A stretch of DNA of 64,000 nucleotides. Origin: Kineosporia babensis (GTDB lineage Bacteria > Actinomycetota > Actinomycetes > Actinomycetales > Kineosporiaceae). Shown here piece after piece: positions 23,969 to 31,277 of this stretch; position 1 is the first letter of the stretch; each line of letters opens with the position of its first letter. The DNA lies in assembly GCF_021129305.1 (NCBI RefSeq), contig NZ_JAJOMB010000006.1:186001-250000 (forward strand). The letters run 5' to 3'. Made by a program: the position numbers and the translations under genes. The notes beneath the pieces were generated by a model, which was given only the letters and a program-made list of their open reading frames with translations, was not told where the DNA came from and ran no database searches.

Positions 23969-25043
23969 GCCGGTCGCAACTGTTCGCCCATCGGTACGGT
24001 GCCGTTCCCGGCCCGTCGGGTTGAGTTCAGCCGGTCGACGTCATCCTCGACAGGTGTTCACCGCTACCCCTCGCGGCCTGCTGCACGGCGCCGGCGCGGC
24101 GCTCGGCGCAGCGGCCCTGGCCTGGATGTTTCCCGCGGTCATGGGGACTGGCTGGAGCGAGATCACCGGCACCCTGCTGGCCCTGGACGCCTGGCCCCTG
24201 GCCGGGCTGATCGTGCTCTGGGCCCTGGGAAAGCTGGCCCACTCGGTGGCCCTGAGCGCAGCCATGCCCGGCCTGGACTGCCGCCGCGCCCTCACCCTGA
24301 GCCTGACTGGCAGCGCGGTGGCCAACGTCCTGCCCCTCGGAGGCGCCGCCGGCATCGCGCTGAACTACCGGATGAGCCGCGGCTGGGGTTTCGCGCCGGC
24401 TGCGATCGCCGGCTACACCGTGGTGGTCAACCTCTGCGACGTCATGGTCAAGCTCTTCCTGCCGCTCACCCTGATCCCGCTGGTCCTCGGCGGCCACCTG
24501 CCCCCGCCGTTCTCCGGTTCGCTGATCGTCTCCAGCGTGCTCGTCCTGGCTCTGGCCGGGCTGACGGTGATCACTCTGCTCGCTGCGCCGGAGCCACTGC
24601 GCCAACTCAGCCGCAGCCCGTGGTGGCAGCGGATGCTCTCCGGCGCCGAGCAGGTCGCGGCCGCGGCCCGGACCACGATCGGCCGATCCTGGGCCCGGCT
24701 GGTCGCGGGCATGTCCACCTACTCGGCGTTGCTGCTGCTCCTGCTCACCGCCTGCCTGCAGATCTCCGGCGCCGACGTGCCACTCGCCCTGATCCTGGCC
24801 GCCTTCAGCGTGGAGCGGCTGCTCACCCTGGTCGGCATCACCCCGGCCGGATTCGGCGTGGTCGAGCTCGGCCTGGCCGGAGTGCTCATGCTGGCCCCGG
24901 CCGCCTCCGGCGCCGACGTGGCCTCGGGGATCCTGCTCTACCGCCTACTCACCGTCGGGATCAACATCCCGGTGGGCGGGGCCCTGCTGGCGGGATGGCT
25001 CTGGCGCAATCAAGCACCTCGACCACTGGCCGTCACCGGCTAA
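23964..25043 (+). CDS. YbhN/UPF0104-like membrane protein (LPG synthase transmembrane-region homologue)
   Basis: About 330-359 residues with eight or so hydrophobic helices. Characteristic pieces are LIVLWALGKLAHSVALSAAMPGL, NVLPLGGAAGIALNYRM and LVGITPAGFGVVELGLAGVL. These match the YbhN/UPF0104 family related to the membrane half of lysylphosphatidylglycerol synthase, often proposed as lipid flippases. The first 30 residues from ATG 23964 look non-conserved, so GTG 24054 may be the true start. The stop overlaps that of a small convergent gene. The substrate is unknown. Confidence 0.75.
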   Translation: MTPVATVRPSVRCRSRPVGLSSAGRRHPRQVFTATPRGLLHGAGAALGAAALAWMFPAVMGTGWSEITGTLLALDAWPLAGLIVLWALGKLAHSVALSAAMPGLDCRRALTLSLTGSAVANVLPLGGAAGIALNYRMSRGWGFAPAAIAGYTVVVNLCDVMVKLFLPLTLIPLVLGGHLPPPFSGSLIVSSVLVLALAGLTVITLLAAPEPLRQLSRSPWWQRMLSGAEQVAAAARTTIGRSWARLVAGMSTYSALLLLLLTACLQISGADVPLALILAAFSVERLLTLVGITPAGFGVVELGLAGVLMLAPAASGADVASGILLYRLLTVGINIPVGGALLAGWLWRNQAPRPLAVTG

Positions 25044-25195
25044 AAAGCAATGAAGAACCCGGCGGTGAAGACGAGCAGCCCGACGATCGCCGGGACCTCG
25101 CCCGATGCGCCGATGAACTGAGCCACGGCGGCCCAGGCCAGGCACGCTGCTCCGGTGACCAGCAGAAGCAGCCCAGCGGATCTCTTCGGACGCAT
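25040..25195 (-). CDS. Small two-helix membrane protein, 51 residues
   Basis: An open frame from ATG 25195 to TAG 25040 encodes MRPKRSAGLLLL, a first helix (about residues 7-30), a short polar turn (GASGEV) and a second helix (PAIVGLLVFTAGFFIAF). The basic N-terminus and two balanced hydrophobic segments make chance unlikely. Its stop overlaps the YbhN-like stop (convergent CTAA). No family is recognised. It could be a small membrane-regulator protein. A palindromic repeat lies 13 bp upstream of the start. Confidence 0.55.
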   Translation of the reverse strand: MRPKRSAGLLLLVTGAACLAWAAVAQFIGASGEVPAIVGLLVFTAGFFIAF

Positions 25196-25208
25196 GGCGG
25201 CGATGCTA

Positions 25209-25248
25209 GGGCCTGTCCTGCGGACTTCGCCTACTGCGTGGCAGGCCC
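25209..25248. repeat. Short MITE-related palindrome (copy B)
   Basis: GGGCCTGTCCTG at 25209-25220 is identical to the first 12 bp of the element at 8751, and the following CTTCGCCTACTGCG matches its interior with one indel. A short inverted repeat GGGCCTG ... CAGGCCC closes the 40-bp unit. It is preceded by CTAG like the other copies. It looks like a solo or internally deleted end of the same family. Confidence 0.6.
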
Positions 25249-25308
25249 TGGCAACGGCGTTTCGGCCGGTGGGCCAGGTGAATCCCGACGTACTACGCTG
25301 GAACGGAC

Positions 25309-26262
25309 ATGCTCATCACCAGCCCCAACGTCTGGGCCGCCCAGCTCGCGACCGCCGACCTTCCCCCACTGCGCAGCAACATGCCCGCAGACAAGGAGTT
25401 CCGTGGGCGGATGGTGAACGGCCACCTCGGCCCGGTCCAGCTCGCCGGTTTCGAGACGCCGCCCGGTGACTGCATCCGCGACCCGGAGATCCTCCGGCCC
25501 GAAGACCAGCAGCTCTGCCAGGTGGACCTGATCCTGGCCGGTGAGGTGCAGGTCGAGCACGAAGGCCGCAACAGTCGGCTGAATCCCGGCGACTTCGTGG
25601 TGACCGACCCGTCACGGCCCGTGCGGATCCGCAGCACCCGCTCCAGCCACCTCAGCGTGCTGATCCCGCGCACGATGCTCGAGCACCGCACCCGCGACCT
25701 CGGTAACGCGGCCGGAAAACGGCTTTCGGGAGCCCACGGCTCCGGCGCCCTGCTGATTCCGTTGGTACAGGCCGCCGTCCGTTCGATCGACACCTTCACC
25801 GAGCCCGAGGCGAGCCGGACCGCGTCGGTGCTCGCCGACGTCCTCAGTTCGGCCCTGACCGGACAGCTGGAGAACCAGAGCACCCCGGAAGAGGTTCTGC
25901 GCGTGCGCGTGCGGGCCTACATCGATGCGCAACTGCCCGAGCCCGGACTGAATCCGGCCTCGGTGGCGGCCGCGCATCACATCTCACTCAGCCGCCTGCA
26001 CAAGCTGTTTCGTGATCAGCCGCACACGGTGGCCGCGCTGATCCGCCGCCGTCGGCTGGAGAAGTGCCGGAGCGAGCTGGTCCGGGCCGGCGCCGGGGTG
26101 GCCGCGGTGGGCGCCCGCTGGGGTTTCACCGATCCCGCCCACTTCAGCCGGGCCTTCAAGGCAGCCTACGGCACCTCCCCGCGGGACTTTCGCGACCTGC
26201 ACGCCGACGGGGGACGGATGTCCAAGCAGCTGGGCACGCATCGTCATGGTGGTGCCGGGTAG
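25309..26262 (+). CDS. AraC-family transcriptional regulator
   Basis: A 317-residue regulator. The N-terminal half is an AraC-binding-like cupin domain (CQVDLILAGEVQVEHEGRNSRLNPGDFVVTDPSRP). The C-terminal two-HTH domain spans about residues 205-300: LNPASVAAAHHISLSRLHKLF and AVGARWGFTDPAHFSRAFKAAYGTSPRDFR. This layout is common in actinobacteria (AraC_binding_2 type). The next gene follows after 11 bp on the same strand and is probably co-transcribed or controlled by it. Confidence 0.9.
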   Translation: MLITSPNVWAAQLATADLPPLRSNMPADKEFRGRMVNGHLGPVQLAGFETPPGDCIRDPEILRPEDQQLCQVDLILAGEVQVEHEGRNSRLNPGDFVVTDPSRPVRIRSTRSSHLSVLIPRTMLEHRTRDLGNAAGKRLSGAHGSGALLIPLVQAAVRSIDTFTEPEASRTASVLADVLSSALTGQLENQSTPEEVLRVRVRAYIDAQLPEPGLNPASVAAAHHISLSRLHKLFRDQPHTVAALIRRRRLEKCRSELVRAGAGVAAVGARWGFTDPAHFSRAFKAAYGTSPRDFRDLHADGGRMSKQLGTHRHGGAG

Positions 26263-26273
26263 GAGCCACCACG

Positions 26274-26750
26274 ATGGACGCTCGTTGCCCGGTTCCGAGT
26301 GAGAAGAGCGTTCGAAAGATGGATCAGTCGGTAGAGGCGTTGGCGGCCATTCCGGTCCGGATGGGTCAGGCCTGGGACCGCGGGGACGCGGCCGGTTTCG
26401 CGGCGGACTTCGCCGAGGACGCCGAGTTCGTGGCCTTCGACGGCACTTTGCTGAGCGGGCACGAGGCGATCGTGGCATTCCACCAGCCGCTGTTCGACAC
26501 CGTGCTCAAGGGCACCCGCCTGGTGGAAAACCAGACCGTCCTGGCCCGGATCGTGCAGCCCGGCGTGGGGTACGTGCACAACCGGCTCGGGGTGGTGATG
26601 GCGGGGGAGAGCGAGCCGCTGCCGTCCCGTAACTCCATGCAGTTGTTCGTGATGCAGTGGCGCGACGACCGGTGGCAGGTCGTGGTCTCGCAGAACTCTC
26701 GGATCGTCACCCTCGAACGCCAGTTGCAGCTGGACACTCTGGAGAGCTAA
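26274..26750 (+). CDS. SnoaL-like (SgcJ/EcaC-type) small alpha+beta barrel protein
   Basis: A 158-residue protein with the pattern of the DUF4440/SnoaL superfamily: AWDRGDAAGFAADFAEDAEFVAFDGTLLSGHEAIVAFHQPLFDTVLKGTRL and a final MQLFVMQWRDDRWQVVVSQNSR. Members range from cyclases to proteins of unknown role (SgcJ/EcaC), so no reaction can be assigned. ATG 26274 is favoured because AGGAG lies 8 nt upstream; ATG 26319 is an alternative. It follows the AraC gene closely and ends 4 nt inside the convergent ThuA-like gene. Confidence 0.75.
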   Translation: MDARCPVPSEKSVRKMDQSVEALAAIPVRMGQAWDRGDAAGFAADFAEDAEFVAFDGTLLSGHEAIVAFHQPLFDTVLKGTRLVENQTVLARIVQPGVGYVHNRLGVVMAGESEPLPSRNSMQLFVMQWRDDRWQVVVSQNSRIVTLERQLQLDTLES

Positions 26751-27406
26751 GAGTGAAGCAACCAGGCAACCTCGGCGCGCAGCAGCGTGAGCCGATCCGG
26801 TTGCCTGGTTGCCCGCACGTCGTGACCGAGACCGTCGTAGATCACCCGGCCGTGCTGGGCAACCCAGGCCACCGGGTGCGTCTTCCCCTCGAACTCGGTG
26901 GTCACCAGCACGGTCGAGGTGTCGCTGACCTCCAGCCGGCAGTACCGCTCGTCGTCCGTAGTCAGGGTTTTCAGATCGGGAGCAGCCGGATGCCCACCGG
27001 CTACTGCGAACTGGGCCGGGCCCCGCGGCGGGTGCATGGAGGTACCAACCACCCAACGCCCACCCAGCAGCGAGGCCCAGCCCGACGCGTCCCCAAAGGT
27101 ATTGGCCGCAGCGTGCAGTCCCAGCAGGGGAGACCCTTCCGCGACCAGTGAAGCCAGTCGGTCGTGGAACGGGACCCAGGACGCGTCGTCCCCGTCGAAA
27201 TCCGGATCGATCCGGCCCCGGCCGGCGCAGACCACGATCAGGGCGCCAGGTTCGACGTCGTCCAGGGCAGTGCGGTAGGTGCCCCGTAGTTGTGCTTCCA
27301 CCCCAAGATCAGCAAGCACAGAACGGATCTGGTCGGCCACCGCGGCGTCGTCGTGCCACGGGTCGTCGTACCGGCCACGTCCGACGAGGATCACGGCTTG
27401 CGTCAT
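26747..27406 (-). CDS. ThuA-like domain protein
   Basis: A 219-residue protein with a class-I glutamine-amidotransferase-like fold: AVILVGRGRYDDPWHDD at the start, VEPGALIVVCAGRG, SPLLGLHAAANTFGD and HPVAWVAQHGRVIYDGLGHD. These are the ThuA (trehalose utilisation) family landmarks. ThuA proteins are often found in sugar-uptake operons. It is the last gene of the leftward polysaccharide operon; its ATG overlaps the YesL-like stop by ATGA. The exact role is unclear; 3-keto-disaccharide metabolism is suggested for relatives. Confidence 0.8.
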   Translation of the reverse strand: MTQAVILVGRGRYDDPWHDDAAVADQIRSVLADLGVEAQLRGTYRTALDDVEPGALIVVCAGRGRIDPDFDGDDASWVPFHDRLASLVAEGSPLLGLHAAANTFGDASGWASLLGGRWVVGTSMHPPRGPAQFAVAGGHPAAPDLKTLTTDDERYCRLEVSDTSTVLVTTEFEGKTHPVAWVAQHGRVIYDGLGHDVRATRQPDRLTLLRAEVAWLLHS

Positions 27407-28083
27407 TCAGGCTGCTCCAGAATCGGGCGGAGGGTGAACCGGCAACCGGCCCACACTACGTACAGCAAGGGGGCCAGTGCCAGACCCAGCCCCAGCGCTG
27501 GACGAGCGGCGACGAGGGTGGCCAGAAGAGCCAGCACCACCAAGGAGAACGCCGTGAGGTACCAGCGCCGCAGCGCCAGATACACGCTGGCCCGGGCCAG
27601 GTGCCGCACCCGCAGATCCGGACGTTCGGCCAGCGCGACCAGCACGTGCAGCGTGACCACGAGCACCAGCAGCGCCAGCACGGCCAGCAGCGGCAGCGTC
27701 ACCGCACCCAGCAGCGTGCCGGACAGGGCGTACACGTCGACCGCCAGGACCACCCAGGCCGCCGAGGCCATCGCGCCGGTCCGCAGCGCAGGCCTCAGGG
27801 CCCGCCGCCAGCCTCGCCCGAAAGTCGCCAGCACAGTGGTGTTCCCGTCATCGGTGAACGAGCGGAAGACCGCCGACGCCGCCACGGTCGCCGGAGCTCC
27901 CAGCGGGGCCAGCAGCGCCAGAAGCGGCCAGCTGTGCACCGGATTCGTGCTGATCACCACCGTCAGGAACGGCAGCGTGGCCAGCCCGAAGAGGAAGCTG
28001 GTGCCGAGGAACACCCAGACCGTGCCGATCACGTACGCCCAGGTCTCGTGCCGCGCGGGCGAGGCGGGAAGGACGGCGCTCAT
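27403..28083 (-). CDS. YesL-like (DUF624) membrane protein
   Basis: A 226-residue polytopic membrane protein with about five helices. The start GTVWVFLGTSFLFGLATLPFLTVVIS and the polar loop with RALRPALRTGAMASAAWVVLAVDVYAL resemble YesL/DUF624 proteins, which are encoded with carbohydrate ABC transporters for pectin or rhamnogalacturonan fragments in Bacillus and many actinobacteria. The ATG at 28083 overlaps the permease stop by ATGA. The function is unknown but the genetic link to oligosaccharide uptake is strong. Confidence 0.75.
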   Translation of the reverse strand: MSAVLPASPARHETWAYVIGTVWVFLGTSFLFGLATLPFLTVVISTNPVHSWPLLALLAPLGAPATVAASAVFRSFTDDGNTTVLATFGRGWRRALRPALRTGAMASAAWVVLAVDVYALSGTLLGAVTLPLLAVLALLVLVVTLHVLVALAERPDLRVRHLARASVYLALRRWYLTAFSLVVLALLATLVAARPALGLGLALAPLLYVVWAGCRFTLRPILEQPE

Positions 28084-28961
28084 CCCTTGATCCCGGTGGT
28101 GGCGATGCCCTGGACGAAGTACTTCTGGCCGAGGGCGAAGACGATCGCGATCGGCAGGACCGACAGCACCGAGCCGGTCATGATCAGCGCGTACTGGGCG
28201 TTGTACTGCCCGATGAACGTCTTCAGGCCGATCTGGATCGTCCACAGGTCCGGGTCGCGCAGGTAGATCAGCGGCCCGAGATAGTCGTTCCAGACGTTCA
28301 CGAAGGTCAGCAGGGTCAGCGAGGCGATCGCCGGGATCGACAGCGGCAGCATGATCCGCCGCCAGATGCCGTACTCGGACAGCCCGTCCAGCCGCGCCGC
28401 CTCGGACAGCTCCTCCGGCACGGTCTCGTAGAACTGCTTCATCAGGAACACCCCGAAAGCGCCGAACGCCTGCAGCGCCACCATCGCCCAGAGGGTGTTG
28501 GAAAGGTTCAGTTTCGAGAACAGGATGAACTGCGGAATCATGTACGCCTGCCAGGGCACCGCGATGGTGGCCAGGTAGGCCAGGAACAGCACGTCGCGGC
28601 CCGGCCAGCGCAGCCGGGAGAACCCGTACGCGGCAAAGCTTCCGGTCAGCACCTGCAGGAAGGTGATCACCACCGACAGGATCAGGGTGTTCTTGACCCA
28701 GGTCAGCATGTCGGACTTGGTCCAGATGTCCACGTAGTTGCCGAACTGCCAGTCCGGGACCCAGCGGATCGGCACGGTGAAGACGTTGTTGTTGGTCTTC
28801 AGCGAGGACAGCACCATCCAGAAGAACGGCGCCAGCACGCCGATCGCCGCGACAGTGAGCGCGATGTAGCCCAGCACGCGCCAGAAGCTGATCCTGCGCC
28901 CGGGTCCCGCAGCGGCGGGTGTGCGCAGATCCGGGGTGACCCGGGTGTCGGTGAGGCTCAT
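28080..28961 (-). CDS. Carbohydrate ABC transporter permease, MalG/LacG type
   Basis: A 293-residue permease with six hydrophobic helices and the EAA loop EELSEAARLDGLSEYGIWRRIMLPLSIPA (about residues 187-215), the contact for the ATPase. Its length and C-terminal VQGIATTGIKG end are typical of the CUT1 MalG family. The start overlaps the preceding permease stop by 1 nt (TGATG). No ATPase gene is in the operon, so a shared MsmX/MsiK-type ATPase elsewhere must energise it, as is usual in actinobacteria. Confidence 0.92.
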   Translation of the reverse strand: MSLTDTRVTPDLRTPAAAGPGRRISFWRVLGYIALTVAAIGVLAPFFWMVLSSLKTNNNVFTVPIRWVPDWQFGNYVDIWTKSDMLTWVKNTLILSVVITFLQVLTGSFAAYGFSRLRWPGRDVLFLAYLATIAVPWQAYMIPQFILFSKLNLSNTLWAMVALQAFGAFGVFLMKQFYETVPEELSEAARLDGLSEYGIWRRIMLPLSIPAIASLTLLTFVNVWNDYLGPLIYLRDPDLWTIQIGLKTFIGQYNAQYALIMTGSVLSVLPIAIVFALGQKYFVQGIATTGIKG

Positions 28962-29878
28962 CAGGCATTCCTCCGGCGGTTGACCAAGAACTGCACCAGC
29001 GTCACCGAGACACAGATCAGGAAGAGGACGACGGAGATGCTGGAGGCGTAACCGAACTGGTTCTGCACGAAGCCCTTCTGGTAGATGTACTGGCTCAGCA
29101 CCAGCGTCGACTGCCCGGGCCCGCCCTGGGTCATCACCAGGATCAGGTCGAACACCTTCAGGCTGCCGATCGTGCAGATCACGCTGATGAAGAAGGTGGT
29201 CGGGCGCAGACCGGGCAGGGTCACGTGCCGGAACCGCTGCCAGGCGCCGGCCCCGTCGATGGTCGCCGCCTCGTACAGCTCTCGCGGAATGGTCTGCAGC
29301 CCGGCCAGGAACAGCAGCATGTAGAAGCCCAGGTCCCGCCAGACCCCGACGATGATCACCGAAGGCATCGACCAGTCGGTGGAGGTGGTCCAGCCCGGAG
29401 GGTCGGCGATCCCGGCCGCTGCGAGCAGCTGGTTGATCGGGCCGGAGTCGGGGCTGAACATCATGTTCCAGACCGCCGCCACGGCCACGATCGAGGTGAC
29501 GTAGGGGAAGAACGCGGCGGTCCGGAAGAACCGCACGCCCCGCAGCCGGGTGTTCAGCAGCAGCGCCAGGGCCAAGGACAGGGCCATGGTCACCGGGACG
29601 TGAACACCGGTGTAGTAGAGGGTGTTGCGCAGTGCCGTCCAGAAGCTGCTGTCGTTCAGCAGCCGCTCCAGGTTGGCGGTGCCGGTCCAGTTCGCCCGCC
29701 CGAACACGTTCCAGTCGGTGAACGAGAGGTAGAACAGCGCCAGGACGGGCACCAGGGTGAGCACCGCGAAACCGATGAAGTTCGGCAGCACGAAGCTCAG
29801 GCCGATCAGGGTGTTGCGGCGGCGCAGCGCGCCCGGCCGGGGTGGGCGGGCCGCGCGAAGCTCTTTCGTGAGGGCCAT
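28961..29878 (-). CDS. Carbohydrate ABC transporter permease, MalF/UgpA type
   Basis: A 305-residue inner-membrane permease with six helices. The EAA motif is ELYEAATIDGAGAWQRFRHVTLPGLRPT (about residues 206-233). The preceding GPPRPGALRRRN region is a cytoplasmic basic tail. It forms the heterodimeric channel with the MalG-type partner and receives substrate from the lipoprotein encoded 21 bp upstream. The arrangement binding protein, MalF, MalG is the standard CUT1 order. Confidence 0.92.
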   Translation of the reverse strand: MALTKELRAARPPRPGALRRRNTLIGLSFVLPNFIGFAVLTLVPVLALFYLSFTDWNVFGRANWTGTANLERLLNDSSFWTALRNTLYYTGVHVPVTMALSLALALLLNTRLRGVRFFRTAAFFPYVTSIVAVAAVWNMMFSPDSGPINQLLAAAGIADPPGWTTSTDWSMPSVIIVGVWRDLGFYMLLFLAGLQTIPRELYEAATIDGAGAWQRFRHVTLPGLRPTTFFISVICTIGSLKVFDLILVMTQGGPGQSTLVLSQYIYQKGFVQNQFGYASSISVVLFLICVSVTLVQFLVNRRRNA

Positions 29879-29899
29879 GTCTGCCTCCGAGGACGACGA

Positions 29900-31198
29900 T
29901 CAGTTACCGATCTGGTTGCCGAACTCCTGCTTGGCCTTCTCCAGAGCGCCGGTCACGTCGCTGCTGCCGGACATGATCGCGGTGTGCGCGTCGGTCAGGA
30001 TCGTGTTGATCGTCGCGGTGTTCTCCGAGACCGGCACCTCGGGCCGGATCACGTGGTTGGTGAACGTGGAGCGGGACAGCTCGTCGGTCGGCACGCCCTC
30101 GACCGAGAAGAGCGACTCGGCCACGGTCTCGCTGGTGTTGGCCGGGGTGATGCCGATCTCGGCCAGGGTGGAGGCACCTTCGGCGCCGGAGATGTAGGTC
30201 AGGAACTCCTTGGCCGCAGCGACCTTGTTCTCGTCGATCCCGGCGTTGATCCCCATCCCGGTCGGGCCGCCGAAGGTCACCGGTGCGTCCAGGGTGGAGG
30301 TGTCGACCTGCGGGGCGGGCGCGAAGCCCCACTCGAACTTCTCCGCGTCTCCCGATTCCTGCTGGGCGATCAGGGTGCCGATGTACCACGAGCCCATCAG
30401 CATCATCGGGACCTTCTGGGTGCCGAACTCGCTCTGGTACGTCAGGCTGTTCGTGGTCGCGGTGTTGTAGTCAACTGCGGCGCCGGACTCCTGAAGTGCT
30501 AGGGCCCGCTGGTAGAACGGCTCCATGAAGGCGAAGTTGCCGGCCAGGAAGTCCTGGTAACCGTTCGCGCTCTGGGCGTTGGCGAAACCCTGCACGGCCG
30601 AGGGCCAGACGTGGTTGTACGTGCCCGCGTCCGCGCCGTCCGCGGTCGAAAGCTGCTGTGCCGCCTGGGCGAAGTTGTCCCAGGTCCACTGCCCGTTCGG
30701 GAGCTCGGCCTTGGCCTGCTCGAACATGTCCTTGTTGTAGAACAAGTACCAGCCGTCCTCGCGGTACGGGATGGCGTAGGAGGCGCCGTCCACGGTGTAC
30801 GGCTCCACCGCGGTCTTCACCGTCTCGTCCAGGCCCTCGGCAACGTCCGAGACGTCCAGGAGCTGACCGCCACCCTGGTACGTGGAGAACGTGCACAGGC
30901 ACTTGATCGGGTACAGGTCCGGGGCCGAGCCGGCGGACAGGTCCGCGGTCATCTGGGTGTCGTAGTTGGCCGCGTCGTATTCCTTGATCTCGACCGTGAC
31001 GTCCGGGTTCGTCTTCTCGAAAGACTCTGCGAGCAGCTTGAACTCGGGGGTGGTGGCGATGCTCCAGCCGGCCACCGTCAGGGTGACCGGCCCGTCGGCG
31101 TCGGCGCTGTCCCCGGAACTGCAGCCGGTCGCGGTGAGGGCGGCGACGGCGAGAAGGGCGGCGAACCTGGTCGGCCGGGAACGGCTCGAGTGATCCAT
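29900..31198 (-). CDS. Sugar-binding lipoprotein of a CUT1 ABC transporter
   Basis: A 432-residue extracellular solute-binding protein (family 1). The signal peptide ends in the lipobox TATGC (Cys about residue 26) followed by a SSGDSADADG linker. The mature part has VTLTVAGWSIATTPEFKLLAESFEKTNPDVTVEIKEYD and GFFSGxxG-like GNFAFM patterns. The ligand is probably an oligosaccharide released by the lyases of this locus. It is separated by 79 bp from the DUF2264 gene upstream and likely has its own translation control there; I see no strong terminator. Confidence 0.9.
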   Translation of the reverse strand: MDHSSRSRPTRFAALLAVAALTATGCSSGDSADADGPVTLTVAGWSIATTPEFKLLAESFEKTNPDVTVEIKEYDAANYDTQMTADLSAGSAPDLYPIKCLCTFSTYQGGGQLLDVSDVAEGLDETVKTAVEPYTVDGASYAIPYREDGWYLFYNKDMFEQAKAELPNGQWTWDNFAQAAQQLSTADGADAGTYNHVWPSAVQGFANAQSANGYQDFLAGNFAFMEPFYQRALALQESGAAVDYNTATTNSLTYQSEFGTQKVPMMLMGSWYIGTLIAQQESGDAEKFEWGFAPAPQVDTSTLDAPVTFGGPTGMGINAGIDENKVAAAKEFLTYISGAEGASTLAEIGITPANTSETVAESLFSVEGVPTDELSRSTFTNHVIRPEVPVSENTATINTILTDAHTAIMSGSSDVTGALEKAKQEFGNQIGN

Positions 31199-31277
31199 GT
31201 CTCTCCTTTGAGATGGCTGTTGCAGTTCAGAGCAAATGGGGGACGTTCACGCGCCTTTGGGCGGCGATCCGTGCCGA

